From Candidatus Sodalis endolongispinus (GTDB taxonomy: Bacteria > Pseudomonadota > Gammaproteobacteria > Enterobacterales > Enterobacteriaceae): a stretch of DNA of 64,000 bases. Made by a program: the position numbers and the translations under genes. This document shows positions 10,331 through 19,105 of the stretch, in pieces (the first letter of the stretch is position 1; each line of letters starts with the position of its first letter). The notes under the pieces are model-generated. The model did no database searches, had not been told where the DNA came from, and was given only the letters and a program-made list of their open reading frames with translations. The stretch lies in NCBI RefSeq assembly GCF_018777395.1, contig NZ_JAFJYC010000002.1:713415-777414 (forward strand), read 5' to 3'.

Positions 10331-10499
10331 CGACGGACCTGCGTGTTAAGAGACTCGGTGAGTCAGACAGGCAGCCAGTATCCGTCAGGAAACGCGGCGT
10401 GGTCTCGCCGCTTGGACAGGACGGTAAGCTACGCCGCAGATAAGTGAATGGCCTTATAGACCGCTGAGGCAAACTGCGACGGTGTTCCCGTCGATTAGC

Positions 10500-10961
10500 T
10501 TACACCTCGGTGTCGGCGGTCGTCGGCAGCGACGCAATCGCCGCCAGCGGAGAAGGCATCGGCTGCGGAGTAAGCGACAATTGCGGCGGAAGCGGCGGAA
10601 GCGGCGGCATCGGGGGTAGCGGCGGCAGTGCCGATAATATGCTTGCTAAAGAAACCGCTAACCCGTAGTTATCGCCGGGCCAGTCCAGACTATGGCTATC
10701 GCCGAGCCAGTCCAGACCATCGCTATCGTCAGGCCAGTTCAGGCTATCGCCGTCCACGTCTCGCCTACCGTTCCAATTATCCTGCAGAGTGATTAAGTGA
10801 TCAGAAGGGTTGCTGCTTAGCACATCATCCTCATAACCGCCAACCTCATTCGCCAGGTCCCACAGTTCAAAAAGAGGGATATCCGCGATGGTAATTTCCC
10901 GCAATGCGTTATGGGAATTGTCCCAGCCCGATTCCGCCAGCATTTCTTCGTGGTTTATCAT
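10500..10961 (-). CDS. unknown 153-residue protein with acidic 9-residue repeats and a proline-rich tail
   Basis: I do not recognise a family. The protein starts MINHEEMLAESGW. It has an acidic middle with three to four copies of a 9-residue repeat around L-D-W-P-G-D-S (residues about 65-100), then a Pro/Leu tract (LPPLPPMPPLPPLPP) and a Ser/Pro-rich C-terminus. There is no signal peptide or membrane segment. It starts 16 bases after the stop of the IS-split gene upstream, so they probably form one operon. The ribosome-binding site is weak; an internal ATG after GAAGAA (start MLAESGW) is an alternative. Repeats plus a Pro-rich tail would suit a protein-binding or secreted protein, but that is speculation. 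Confidence 0.6.
   Translation of the reverse strand: MINHEEMLAESGWDNSHNALREITIADIPLFELWDLANEVGGYEDDVLSSNPSDHLITLQDNWNGRRDVDGDSLNWPDDSDGLDWLGDSHSLDWPGDNYGLAVSLASILSALPPLPPMPPLPPLPPQLSLTPQPMPSPLAAIASLPTTADTEV
10671..10751. repeat. 27-bp imperfect tandem repeat inside the 153-residue protein gene
   Basis: Units beginning ATCGCC/ATCGTC occur at 10671, 10698 and 10725 (spacing 27), with a partial unit at 10746. The spacing is a multiple of three, so copy-number change would keep the frame. Confidence 0.75.
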
Positions 10962-10977
10962 GTCACAATAGTTTCGT

Positions 10978-11275
10978 TTAAGGGGCCGTTAAAGCTCTCA
11001 GCACGTTATCGTCTTTGGTTTTGTACCCCTCTGCCAACAACGTATCCCACTCTTTATACCGTCCGCTTAACAATTTATCCTGTAATGTCTCGTTTAAGGC
11101 TCTCATCGCCGAGACATTAGCGTCGGAAATAGTGATTCGGTTACCCTGTTTAAAAACGGCGTCGAAGGAAATGCCATACTGATAGTTCTCAATTTTCTCC
11201 AGATTTTCCAGACGGTATTCCCGCGCTTGGAGTTTAATCATCAATGGGTCCTCATCCTTAGGGCTAATGTTAAAC
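10978..11275 (-). pseudogene. 3' part of an unknown 214-residue protein gene split by the IS2-like element
   Basis: This is the C-terminal part of the gene whose N-terminal part is at 12603-12964. Removing the element and one copy of the 15-bp direct repeat joins the two in frame, giving 645 bases (214 residues plus stop), with the junction reading LFNISP-KDEDPL. The visible part is rich in charged residues (REYRLENLEKIENYQYG, KEWDTLLAEGYKTKDDNV) and predicted soluble. No family is recognised. A start inside this fragment (TTG or ATG near 11241-11244) could in principle express it separately, but no clear ribosome-binding site is seen. Confidence 0.75.
11261..11275. repeat. left copy of 15-bp direct repeat flanking the IS2-like element
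   Basis: GGGCTAATGTTAAAC lies immediately outside the element's left end and recurs at 12603-12617 immediately outside the right end. Removing one copy with the element restores an open reading frame, so it is a target duplication. Confidence 0.92.
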
Positions 11276-11339
11276 TGATTTATCCCCCTGAAACACCAGA
11301 CAGTAGCTGTATCTCCAGATAAGAGATAGGCTTGAATAT

Positions 11340-11726
11340 ATGTCTAACACTAACGCCAATTTTGATATGACCGGGATCCCGTTAGGTCAAGAAGTCCGTA
11401 AACGTAAAACTCCTCAGGAAAAAATGGCCATTATTCAGCAGAGGATGGAGCCCGGCATGAATGTCTCCCATCTCGCACGACTGCACGGTATCCAGCCCAG
11501 CCTGCTGTTTAAGTGGAAAAAGCAATATCAGGAAGGCAGCCTCACTGCCGGGGAGGACGTTGTTCCTGCCTCTGAGCTTGCAGCTGCATTGAAGCAGGTC
11601 CGGGAGCTCCAGCGCCTTCTGGGTAAGAAGACGATGGAGGTTGAGATCCTAAAAGAAGCCGTGGAGTACGGCCAGTCACGAAAATGGATAGCGCACGCGC
11701 CCTTGTTGCCAAAGGCCGGGGAATAG
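11340..11726 (+). CDS. IS2-like OrfA (helix-turn-helix transposase subunit)
   Basis: The 128-residue product has the IS2 OrfA layout: an N-terminal helix-turn-helix ([20 protein letters not shown], then [20 protein letters not shown]) and a leucine-zipper segment ([19 protein letters not shown]) ending [14 protein letters not shown]. OrfA binds the ends and, after -1 frameshifting, supplies the N-terminus of the OrfAB transposase. In E. coli IS2 the shift occurs at a run of As; here the equivalent place reads CGAAAATGG with only four As, so frameshifting may be weak. The copy at 7966-8352 encodes the same protein sequence. Confidence 0.9.
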   Translation: MSNTNANFDMTGIPLGQEVRKRKTPQEKMAIIQQRMEPGMNVSHLARLHGIQPSLLFKWKKQYQEGSLTAGEDVVPASELAAALKQVRELQRLLGKKTMEVEILKEAVEYGQSRKWIAHAPLLPKAGE

Positions 11727-12565
11727 CACAGGTCAGCCGCGCCATGAGCGTGTCGCGTGCGCCGCTGTCACTGCGGATTAAGCGTTCTGCCGACTGGCAG
11801 GACAGGCGCTGTAACCGGCGTAATGACGAAGCAGACGCTGAAATACTGTCGGACATCCTCGACATCATCAGCGATATGCCCAGCTACGGCTATCGGCGGG
11901 TGTGGGGCATCCTGCGTAAACAACGTCGCGCAGAGGGACTGACGCCGGTAAATGCGAAACGACTTTACAGGATCATGTGTGAGCATAACCTGCTGTTATT
12001 ACATTGAAAACCAGAGCGGCCGAGGCGTGAGCATAAGGGCAGGATCGCGGTGGCAGAAAGCGATATGCGCTGGTGTTCAGATGGCTTCGAGTTCGGCTGC
12101 GACAACGGTGAAAAACTGCGGGTCACGTTCGCACTGGACTGCTGCGACAGAGAGGCCATAGACTGGTCTGCGAGCACTGTAGGCTACGACAGTTCGACCG
12201 TGCAGGATGTGATGCTGATGTCGGTAGAAAAGCGCTTCGGCGACAGGTTACCCGATACAGCGGTGCAGTGGTTGACGGACAACGGTTCAGCGTATACCGC
12301 GCATGAAACGCAGAGGTTCGCCAGAGAACTGGATCTGGAGCCCTGCACAACAGCGGTGAGCAGCCCGCAGAGCAATGGCATGGCCGAACGGTTCGTGAAG
12401 ACGATGAAGGAAGACTATATCGAGTTCATGCCAAAACCGGATGCGAGAACAGCCCTGCGAAACCTTGCAGCAGCGTTCACGCATTACAATGAAAACCATC
12501 CGCACAGCGCGCTGGGATATCACTCTCCGAGAGAATACCGGCGGCAGCGGGCTTCGTTAACTTAA
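11684..12565 (+). pseudogene. IS2-like OrfB (DDE transposase) with an in-frame UGA
   Basis: OrfB begins [13 protein letters not shown] inside the end of orfA, in the -1 frame. It reads to TGA at 12005-12007 (after YRIMCEHNLLLLH) and continues in the same frame with [14 protein letters not shown] to RRQRASLT. In E. coli IS2 the matching residue is Arg, so CGA to TGA is the likely change. The DDE catalytic region is complete after the stop: [16 protein letters not shown], and [11 protein letters not shown] with the catalytic Glu. The other copy has the same UGA. Either the element is dead and was spread in trans, or the UGA is read through at some level. Confidence 0.85.
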
Positions 12566-12602
12566 GATACAAAAGCTGTACGGAGATGGCGGGGCAAGAT
12601 CA

Positions 12603-12617
12603 GGGCTAATGTTAAAC
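12603..12617. repeat. right copy of 15-bp direct repeat flanking the IS2-like element
   Basis: GGGCTAATGTTAAAC, identical to 11261-11275, directly follows the right end of the element. See the left copy for the reconstruction test. Confidence 0.92.
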
Positions 12618-12964
12618 AGGCGGGACAGAGAGGCATTTTTATAAAATGATAAATAATCCATTTCGCCATCGGCCTCGATACCCATCTTCAGGTATACCAT
12701 GTCTTCCATTTTCATCCGAATGTTTGCCGCATGAAAAAATGACAGTTGGTTTACGTCCCGGTTATTACTCTTTTCCAACACATTTTCACACTGGTACAAG
12801 ATCTGGTCATTGACCTTGAGCGTATAACCACAGCCGAAACGGGCGGCAGGGCATACAACCTCAAGCTGGAATTGGTTTCGGTATTCCGGCAAAGCCAGTT
12901 GCCTGAGCTGGTCAAAGTTTTCCAGACGGCATCGGTCAGGCATCTCGCATCTCTGTTGCGCCAT
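12603..12964 (-). pseudogene. 5' part of the unknown 214-residue protein gene split by the IS2-like element
   Basis: The start ATG at 12964 (MAQQRCEMPDRCRLENF) is preceded by AGGAAAG, a good ribosome-binding site; the open frame extends further upstream without such a site. The fragment holds four to five cysteines (CEMPDRC, VVCPAARFGCGY, LYQCEN) and a mixed polar segment (SFFHAANIRMKMEDMVYLKM). After LFNISP the frame runs 30 or so bases beyond the insertion into the element's right end and across to 12557. No family is recognised; I see no signal peptide. Upstream by 64 bases is a 46-residue open frame on the same strand. Confidence 0.75.
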
Positions 12965-13028
12965 GTTGACTTTCCTGTAGGGTATGGAATAGTGCAATGA
13001 TTTCTTTTTTATGCGTTCCCCCCCTAAA

Positions 13029-13169
13029 TCAATCAATAATGCCGCTGACAAATTCAGCTAAATTAGTAATTCGCGTTGCTTCCCGTTCGTTATTGGCATT
13101 TAATACCTGCGCAACTTTATGGTTACTGAGCAATATATTTCTATTCGGCATTGAGAAAACTATGGGCAT
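13029..13169 (-). CDS. unknown 46-residue protein, first gene of the accessory cluster
   Basis: The frame runs from ATG at 13169 to TGA at 13029 and encodes a protein starting MPIVFSMPNRNILLSNHK and ending LAEFVSGIID. It is supported by a strong ribosome-binding site (GAAGAGGTGAAG just before the ATG) and by its position upstream of, and co-directional with, the IS-split gene. Content is balanced, with a possible amphipathic helix (VAQVLNANNEREATRITNLA). No family is recognised. It could be a small structural or regulatory protein or the leader of the cluster; it could also be chance, as short frames often are. Confidence 0.5.
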   Translation of the reverse strand: MPIVFSMPNRNILLSNHKVAQVLNANNEREATRITNLAEFVSGIID

Positions 13170-13411
13170 CTTCACCTCTTCAGACGATTAATCATGCGTG
13201 TTGCACGTTATGCTTCACCCGATAACCGCACGGGTAAAAGAATCACATACCGCAACGGGACGGCGGCCGGCATCAGCCACAGGCACAGGTTTATCCCTTC
13301 GGTTATAAACCTCCGCTGAATCAATACCGGTGTTAAATACCCTACCAGAATATCGATCCCGCTCACCGTTCTCCTATCGGCCGTTGACCTGATCTCCCGC
13401 GACGCAGAGGC

Positions 13412-13437
13412 AAAAAAAAGCCCCATAAAGGGGCTTT
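13412..13437 (-). terminator. Rho-independent terminator of ihfB
   Basis: On the minus strand AAAAGCCCC, a TTTAT loop and GGGGCTTTT form a perfect stem followed by Ts, about 40 bases after the ihfB stop. It separates ihfB from the accessory cluster. Confidence 0.9.
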
Positions 13438-13475
13438 TCAGGTTTGCAATAATTTCGGCCGTCGGGCCGCGGCGG

Positions 13476-13760
13476 TTAACCGTAGATATTGGCGCGATCG
13501 CGCAACTCTTTACCCGGTTTAAAATGCGGAACATATTTGCCTTCAAGTTCCACTTTATCACCGGTTTTAGGATTGCGGCCGATACGCGGGGCACGGTAGT
13601 GAAGAGAAAAACTGCCGAAACCGCGGATTTCGATGCGTTCGCCGCTGGCGAGCGTGGTCGCCATCTGCTCAAGCATCTCCTTCACTGCATCCTCAACCAC
13701 TTTTGCCTGGATATGAGCGTGCTGGCCAGCTAGTCTTTCGATAAGCTCAGACTTGGTCAT
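13476..13760 (-). CDS. ihfB: ihfB, integration host factor beta subunit
   Basis: IHF (HimA-HimD heterodimer) bends DNA sharply at specific sites and shapes replication initiation, recombination and many promoters. The 94-residue product equals E. coli IhfB in length. The DNA-binding beta-arm is visible ([15 protein letters not shown], then [12 protein letters not shown]) with the conserved intercalating Pro in RNPKTG. It is preceded by GGAGGAAT, a strong ribosome-binding site. It lies 91 bases after rpsA on the same strand, as in E. coli. A perfect terminator follows. It appears fully intact. Confidence 0.98.
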   Translation of the reverse strand: MTKSELIERLAGQHAHIQAKVVEDAVKEMLEQMATTLASGERIEIRGFGSFSLHYRAPRIGRNPKTGDKVELEGKYVPHFKPGKELRDRANIYG

Positions 13761-13851
13761 AATTCCTCCAAGTTTACGCGTCTCTTTTGAGAGCAGCGTA
13801 ACACCTTAACTACCGTCCAGGAGCAGAGTCTCCCCCGCTCCCCCATTATTA

Positions 13852-15528
13852 TTACTCGCCTTTGGTCGCCGCTTTAAAGGCTTCAGCCATCGCGTTGGAG
13901 AAGTTGCCTTCTTCCTGCTTGTTGTTCACGGTGCTGATGGCTTCTTTCTCGTCCACCTCGTCCTTGGCACGAACGGACAGGCTGACAACGCGGTTTTTGC
14001 GATCGACGCCGGTGAATTTTGCTTCCACATCGTCGCCGACGTTCAGGACCAGCGTAGCGTCTTCGACGCGGTCACGCGAGGCTTCAGAAACGCGCAGGTA
14101 ACCTTCAACGCCGCCGGCTAATTCAACTGTAGCACCTTTCGCGTCAACTGCTGTGACTTTACCGGTAACAATAGCCCCTTTCTTGTTCAAAGACAGGTAG
14201 TTATTAAACGGATCTTCAGCCAGCTGCTTCACGCCCAGGGAAATACGCTCGCGCTCTGCGTCAACCTGCAGAACCACGGCCGCGATTTCGTCACCCTTTT
14301 TGTATTCGCGTACGGCTTCTTCGCCGGCCACGTTCCAGGAGATGTCGGACAGATGAACCAGGCCGTCGATGCCGCCGCCCAGGCCGATAAAGATGCCGAA
14401 GTCAGTGATCGACTTGATTTTGCCTTCAACGCGGTCGCCCTTGTTATGGGTTTCAGCAAACTGCTGCCACGGATTAGCTTTGCACTGCTTCAGGCCCAGG
14501 GAGATACGACGGCGTTCTTCGTCGATGTCCAGCACCATCACTTCCACCACGTCGCCCACGTTAACCACTTTGGACGGATGGATGTTTTTGTTGGTCCAGT
14601 CCATTTCGGAAACGTGCACCAGGCCTTCAACGCCTTCTTCGATTTCAACGAAGCAGCCGTAATCGGTCAGGTTAGTCACGCGGCCGGTCAGGCGGGTGCC
14701 TTCCGGGTAACGCTTCGCGATAGCGACCCACGGATCTTCGCCCAGCTGTTTCAGGCCGAGGGAGACACGGGTACGCTCACGATCGAATTTCAGTACTTTA
14801 ACGGTGATCTCGTCGCCGACATTCACGATTTCGCTCGGATGCTTCACGCGCTTCCAGGCCATATCGGTGATGTGCAGCAGGCCGTCAACGCCGCCCAAAT
14901 CAACGAAGGCGCCGTAGTCGGTCAGGTTCTTGACGATACCCTTGACTTCCATGCCTTCCTGCAAGTTTTCCAGCAGTTGATCGCGTTCGGCGCTGTTTTC
15001 GGATTCGATAACGGCACGACGGGAAACCACGACGTTGTTGCGTTTCTGATCCAGCTTGATCACTTTAAACTCAAGCTCTTTGCCTTCCAGATGCAGGGTG
15101 TCGCGAACCGGACGCACGTCGACCAGAGAACCCGGCAGGAACGCACGGATACTATTCAGCTCAACGGTGAAACCGCCTTTGACTTTCCCGTTGATAACGC
15201 CGATAACGGTGGCCGCTTCTTCATACGCTTTTTCCAGCATCAGCCAGGCTTCGTGGCGCTTGGCTTTTTCACGGGACAGCAGCGTTTCGCCGAAACCGTC
15301 TTCGACTGCATCCAGCGCGACGTCAACCTGATCGCCCACTTCGATTTCCAGCTCGCCCTGGGCGTTGCGGAATTGCTCGACGGGAATGGCGGATTCAGAT
15401 TTCAGGCCGGCGTCAACCAGAACCACGTCTTTCGCGATGGACACAACGGTACCGCGAACGATGGAGCCCGTACGGGTTTCGATTTCTTTCAGGGATTCTT
15501 CAAAGAGTTGAGCAAAAGATTCTGTCAT
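13852..15528 (-). CDS. rpsA: rpsA, ribosomal protein S1
   Basis: S1 is the 30S-bound RNA-binding protein that brings mRNAs with weak ribosome-binding sites to the ribosome. The 558-residue product has the six S1/OB-fold repeats. The repeats that bind RNA carry the usual D-Y/F-G-x-F-V/I pattern: [56 protein letters not shown], and a more diverged [18 protein letters not shown]. It is co-directional with cmk upstream and ihfB downstream. Length and motifs match E. coli, and codon use is that of a highly expressed gene. Intact. Confidence 0.98.
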   Translation of the reverse strand: MTESFAQLFEESLKEIETRTGSIVRGTVVSIAKDVVLVDAGLKSESAIPVEQFRNAQGELEIEVGDQVDVALDAVEDGFGETLLSREKAKRHEAWLMLEKAYEEAATVIGVINGKVKGGFTVELNSIRAFLPGSLVDVRPVRDTLHLEGKELEFKVIKLDQKRNNVVVSRRAVIESENSAERDQLLENLQEGMEVKGIVKNLTDYGAFVDLGGVDGLLHITDMAWKRVKHPSEIVNVGDEITVKVLKFDRERTRVSLGLKQLGEDPWVAIAKRYPEGTRLTGRVTNLTDYGCFVEIEEGVEGLVHVSEMDWTNKNIHPSKVVNVGDVVEVMVLDIDEERRRISLGLKQCKANPWQQFAETHNKGDRVEGKIKSITDFGIFIGLGGGIDGLVHLSDISWNVAGEEAVREYKKGDEIAAVVLQVDAERERISLGVKQLAEDPFNNYLSLNKKGAIVTGKVTAVDAKGATVELAGGVEGYLRVSEASRDRVEDATLVLNVGDDVEAKFTGVDRKNRVVSLSVRAKDEVDEKEAISTVNNKQEEGNFSNAMAEAFKAATKGE

Positions 15529-15644
15529 ATTTGATAATCTTCAGATTTTTTGATTAACGTCCATCCGGCATCCTGCTTGATGGGGTTGTTATACACACGC
15601 CCCGCTGCCGATCCTCGCTGCAGGGTAATTTAGTCACTACATCG

Positions 15645-16328
15645 TTACGATAGCGCCAGAATCTTCCTGGCGTGCGCCAGCGCTTTGGTTATCACTTCAT
15701 CGATAGTCAGGCGGGTAGAGTCGAGCACCAGCGCATCAGCTGCCGGCATCAGCGGCGCCACCGCGCGATTGCGGTCGCGATCGTCCCGTTCTTTTATCTC
15801 GGATGGAAGGCGTCCAAGGTTAACACTAAAGCCCTTTTCCTGCAACTGCCGCATGCGGCGGTGCGCCCTTTCTTCCGAGGACGCATCCAGAAAGATTTTC
15901 ACCGGCGCATCGGGAAACACCACGGTTCCCATATCGCGGCCGTCGGCAATTAGGCCCGGCGCGGCGCGAAATGCACGCTGGCGCATCAGCAGCGCCTCAC
16001 GCACGCGCGGAAACGCGGCGATTTGCGATGCGGTATTGCCGACGGTTTCGTTGCGAATCGCCTGGCTGACATCTTCCCCTTCCAGCACCACGTTCAATTG
16101 CCCCTGCTCGACCTCGAAACGGACGTCGAGATGGGCGGCGAGCGCCACCAACGCCTCCTCGCTGTCGATAGCCACCTGATGATGCAGGGCTGCCAGCGCC
16201 AACACCCGGTAGATCGCGCCGGAATCCAATAAATGCCATTGTAACGTTTCTGCTAACGCTTTGCATAGCGTCCCCTTCCCTGCACCACTCGGTCCGTCGA
16301 TGGTGATTACCTGGGCTATAACCGTCAT
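15645..16328 (-). CDS. cmk: cmk, cytidylate kinase
   Basis: Cmk phosphorylates CMP and dCMP with ATP in pyrimidine nucleotide recycling. The 227-residue product equals the E. coli length. The P-loop is at residues 12-20 (GPSGAGKGT), the NMP-binding insert and the [12 protein letters not shown] motif (with the conserved Arg-Asp) are present, and the lid region follows ([17 protein letters not shown]). The start is preceded by AGGAGAAGACA. The aroA frame upstream runs past its old stop and overlaps the first 332 bases of cmk in another frame. ycaL, found between aroA and cmk in E. coli, is absent. Intact. Confidence 0.97.
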   Translation of the reverse strand: MTVIAQVITIDGPSGAGKGTLCKALAETLQWHLLDSGAIYRVLALAALHHQVAIDSEEALVALAAHLDVRFEVEQGQLNVVLEGEDVSQAIRNETVGNTASQIAAFPRVREALLMRQRAFRAAPGLIADGRDMGTVVFPDAPVKIFLDASSEERAHRRMRQLQEKGFSVNLGRLPSEIKERDDRDRNRAVAPLMPAADALVLDSTRLTIDEVITKALAHARKILALS

Positions 16329-17649
16329 TGTCTTCTCCTTTAAACTCGACGAGAGTGAAGTCCTCAGGCTTCATTAGCGCCGCCAGCCGGGCAAAAAAGT
16401 CCGGGAAGGTTTTATGCGTACATTGCGGGTCGAGAATGGTCACCGGGGTGTCCGACAGCGCCACCAGCGCAAAGCACATCGCCATTCGGTGGTCGTTATA
16501 GGTAGCGATCCGGGCGGCGGTCAATTCGGCCGGCGGCGTGACCGTCAGATAATCCTCGCCTTCGGTCACGATCGCGCCCACTTTGCGCAGCTCGGTGGCC
16601 ATCGCCGTCAACCGGTCGGTCTCTTTGACCCGCCAGTTGGCAATGTTGCGCAAGGTGGTGGTGCCGCCGCTGGCGAATAGCGCGGTGGTGGCGATGGTCA
16701 TCGCCGCGTCGGGGATGTGATTCATGTCCATGTCGATGGCGTGCAGCGACGCCAGGCTGCATTCAATGTAATCGTCGCCCCAGCGAATCGTCGCGCCAAT
16801 GCTCTCCAGCACATCGGCGAAGCGAATATCGCCTTGTACGCTGTGGCGGCCGATACCGGTCACGCGCACGGTGCCGCCGCGGATCGCCGCCGCCGCCAGA
16901 AAATACGACGCGCTGGAGGCATCTCCTTCCACCAGATACTCTCCCGGCGACCGGTATACACTGCCGCCGGTGAGGTAAAACACCTGATAATTATCGTGCC
17001 GCACTTCAACACCGAAGCTTTTCATTAACGCCAAGGTGATATCAATATAGGGCCGGGACACCAGTTCGCCCTTGATGCGGATGCGGCTGTCCTGCGGGGA
17101 CAGCGGCGCCATCATTAACAGGGCGGTGAGAAATTGGCTGGAAACGCTACCGTCAACGGTGATATCGCCGCCTTGATAACCGCCGCGCAAACGCAGCGGC
17201 GGATAATGCTCGTGTTCGAGGTAATCTATTTTCGCCCCGCCCTGGCGTAGCGCGTCGACCAGGTGTCCGATGGGACGCTTTTTCATGCGCGGCTCTCCGG
17301 TCAGCGTGACATCATGCGCCTGCAGGCACAGCGCGGCGGCCAGCGGGCGCATGGCGGTGCCGGCGTTACCGAGAAACATCGTCAGCGCCGCTTGCGCGCG
17401 CAACGGCCTGCCGAGGCCGTCGATATCACAGCTGCGGCGATCCGCCGACAGACGGTAGTTCACACCCAGCTGGCCGAGGGCCGTCAGCATATGGCGCACA
17501 TCGTCGCTGTCGAGCGGATTGGTCAGCCGCGTGGTGCCGTGGGCCTGCGCCGCCAGTAACAAGGCGCGATTGGATACGCTTTTGGAACCCGGCAGGTTGA
17601 GGGTGCCATCGACGCGCGCGATGGGGTTTAGGGTCAGGGAATCCTGCAT
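15997..17649 (-). CDS. aroA: aroA, EPSP synthase with a frameshifted, extended C-terminus overlapping cmk
   Basis: AroA joins shikimate-3-phosphate and phosphoenolpyruvate to make EPSP, the sixth step of the shikimate pathway. The start ATG at 17649 gives [15 protein letters not shown] with the substrate-binding [14 protein letters not shown] segment; [43 protein letters not shown] and [10 protein letters not shown] are all present, so the catalytic core (about 425 residues) is complete. The family ends near FPDYFxxLA. Here the frame misses an out-of-frame TGA at 16364-16366 and adds about 125 residues of cmk antiparallel-frame sequence. A one-base change near 16380 explains this. An extended but possibly active enzyme is the simplest reading. 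It forms the classic serC-aroA operon. Confidence 0.9.
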   Translation of the reverse strand: MQDSLTLNPIARVDGTLNLPGSKSVSNRALLLAAQAHGTTRLTNPLDSDDVRHMLTALGQLGVNYRLSADRRSCDIDGLGRPLRAQAALTMFLGNAGTAMRPLAAALCLQAHDVTLTGEPRMKKRPIGHLVDALRQGGAKIDYLEHEHYPPLRLRGGYQGGDITVDGSVSSQFLTALLMMAPLSPQDSRIRIKGELVSRPYIDITLALMKSFGVEVRHDNYQVFYLTGGSVYRSPGEYLVEGDASSASYFLAAAAIRGGTVRVTGIGRHSVQGDIRFADVLESIGATIRWGDDYIECSLASLHAIDMDMNHIPDAAMTIATTALFASGGTTTLRNIANWRVKETDRLTAMATELRKVGAIVTEGEDYLTVTPPAELTAARIATYNDHRMAMCFALVALSDTPVTILDPQCTHKTFPDFFARLAALMKPEDFTLVEFKGEDNDGYSPGNHHRRTEWCREGDAMQSVSRNVTMAFIGFRRDLPGVGAGSPASSGGYRQRGGVGGARRPSRRPFRGRAGAIERGAGRGRCQPGDSQRNRRQYRIANRRVSARA

Positions 17650-17860
17650 GTGTAACACTTTCTCCAACAAAGAATAACGCCTGGCGCTGGCGGCCGGCCC
17701 GCTGGCCGACTGCGCCACGACAGGGAAAAAAGGGGCTTAGCCCTGCTCGCGCCGCCGGCCAAGGCCGCTAAATCGCAGCGCCACGCGCCCTGGCGGCCTT
17801 GCTTAATATCGCGGTCAACCCTCAAGCCGCCGCCTAAGCCCGGCGGCGGCACGGAAAGCG

Positions 17861-18946
17861 TTAGCCGTGGCGACGAGCAAAGCCAAGCATAAAGTCCACC
17901 AGCGCCTGTACGCCTTCCAGCGGCATGGCATTGTACAGCGATGCGCGCATGCCGCCCACCACCCGGTGTCCCTTCAATGCATGCAGGCCGGCGGCCAGAG
18001 ACTCCTGCAAAAAGAGCTCATCCAGTTGGCTGCCCGCCAATTGGAACGGCACATTCATACGCGAACGGTTGGCCGTCGCGACGGTATTGCGGTAAAAATC
18101 GCTCTCGTCGATGGTGCGATACAAAAGGGAAGCCTTGGCCTGATTGCGTTTATCCATTTCCGCCAGCCCGCCCTGTGCTTTCAGCCATTTGAACACCAGT
18201 CCCGACAGATACCAGGCGAATGTCGGCGGCGTGTTGAACATGGAATCGTTTTCGGCCAGAACGCTGTAGTCCAGAATGGACGGCAGCGCTTTGCTCGCGC
18301 GGCCCAGCAGATCCTCGCGCACGATAACCAGCGTCAGCCCGGCCGGTCCGATATTTTTCTGCGCCCCGGCGTAAATCACCCCAAAACGGCTGACGTCCAG
18401 CGGGTGCGACAAAATGGTGGAGGAAAAGTCCGCCACCACCACCCTGTCGCCAAAATCCGGCACTTCATCGATAGCCAAACCATCAATGGTTTCGTTCGGG
18501 CAATAATGTAAATAGGCGCCATCGGTTGATAATGCCCAGTCGCGCATCGGTTTAATCGCGCTCAGACCGTCAATTTCGGTGGTGACATCAATCACCTGTG
18601 GGTCGCAATATTTTTGCGCTTCTTTTATCGCGCTGTGCGCCCAATAGCCGCCATCGATATAATCGGCGCGGGTGGCCTCTCCCAGCAGGTTCATCGGCAC
18701 CGCGGCGAATTGCGCGCGCGCGCCGCCGTGGCAAAACAGGACTTTATAATTGTCGGGGACAGCCAACAGCTCGCGTAGGTCTTGCTCGGAGGTGTGTGCC
18801 AATTCAAGAAACTCTTTACTGCGATGGCTTATTTCCATGACCGATGTGCCAAGGCCATGCCAATTACACAATTCCTGCTCCGCCTTGCTCAACACTTCCG
18901 CCGGCAGCATTGCCGGGCCGGAGCTAAAATTATACACCTGATTCAT
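17861..18946 (-). CDS. serC: serC, phosphoserine aminotransferase
   Basis: SerC transaminates 3-phosphohydroxypyruvate to phosphoserine, and acts likewise in pyridoxal phosphate synthesis. The 361-residue product is one shorter than E. coli SerC. The PLP-binding Lys is Lys197 in [14 protein letters not shown]; the substrate and phosphate loops ([22 protein letters not shown]) are present. The start is preceded by GTGAGGGAAA. Downstream aroA is 211 bases away, and GC-rich sequence separates them. Intact. Confidence 0.97.
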   Translation of the reverse strand: MNQVYNFSSGPAMLPAEVLSKAEQELCNWHGLGTSVMEISHRSKEFLELAHTSEQDLRELLAVPDNYKVLFCHGGARAQFAAVPMNLLGEATRADYIDGGYWAHSAIKEAQKYCDPQVIDVTTEIDGLSAIKPMRDWALSTDGAYLHYCPNETIDGLAIDEVPDFGDRVVVADFSSTILSHPLDVSRFGVIYAGAQKNIGPAGLTLVIVREDLLGRASKALPSILDYSVLAENDSMFNTPPTFAWYLSGLVFKWLKAQGGLAEMDKRNQAKASLLYRTIDESDFYRNTVATANRSRMNVPFQLAGSQLDELFLQESLAAGLHALKGHRVVGGMRASLYNAMPLEGVQALVDFMLGFARRHG

Positions 18947-19105
18947 TTTCCCTCACCACGATTTGCCAGTAAAACCGCTAAACACCTACCATGGTTTTAA
19001 CACCGCCCACGGCCGGCCGCAACGCCTGATAGGTAAGAGAATACATGGAGCCGAGGGAGAAAACACCGTATTATGACGGTTTACCGTTGATAATAAGTGA
19101 CCCTG

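Larger units (their letters stand above)
11276..12602 (+). mobile_element. IS2-like insertion sequence (IS3 family), copy 2, full length 1327 bp
   Basis: The element runs from TGATTTATCCCCC to GGGGCAAGATCA. Its left end resembles that of E. coli IS2 (CCCCCTGAA and CCAGACA motifs), and its 1327-bp length is close to the IS2 length. It carries overlapping orfA and orfB in the -1 relation typical of IS3-family elements. The terminal inverted repeats are imperfect: they agree in the outermost bases and in GATACA, less in between. It is inserted in an unknown gene on the opposite strand and flanked by 15-bp direct repeats. A second, truncated copy lies at 7191-8416 in opposite orientation. Confidence 0.95.

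Noticed and set aside
7191..12602. Composite transposon formed by the two IS2-like copies
   Set aside because: The left copy has lost its outer end and the enclosed DNA is mostly chromosomal comEC, so the pair cannot move as a unit.
13052..13191. Plus-strand 64-codon frame at 12997-13191
   Set aside because: Overlaps the better-supported 46-residue frame on the other strand and lacks a ribosome-binding site.
14353..15534. Long open frame on the plus strand opposite rpsA (393 codons)
   Set aside because: It mirrors the strongly codon-biased rpsA and has no start context or family likeness. Similar mirrors occur opposite lonH (3007-3864), pflB (23080-24081), the yddA-like gene (26224-27180), ftsK (33067-34269) and clpA (44457-45452).
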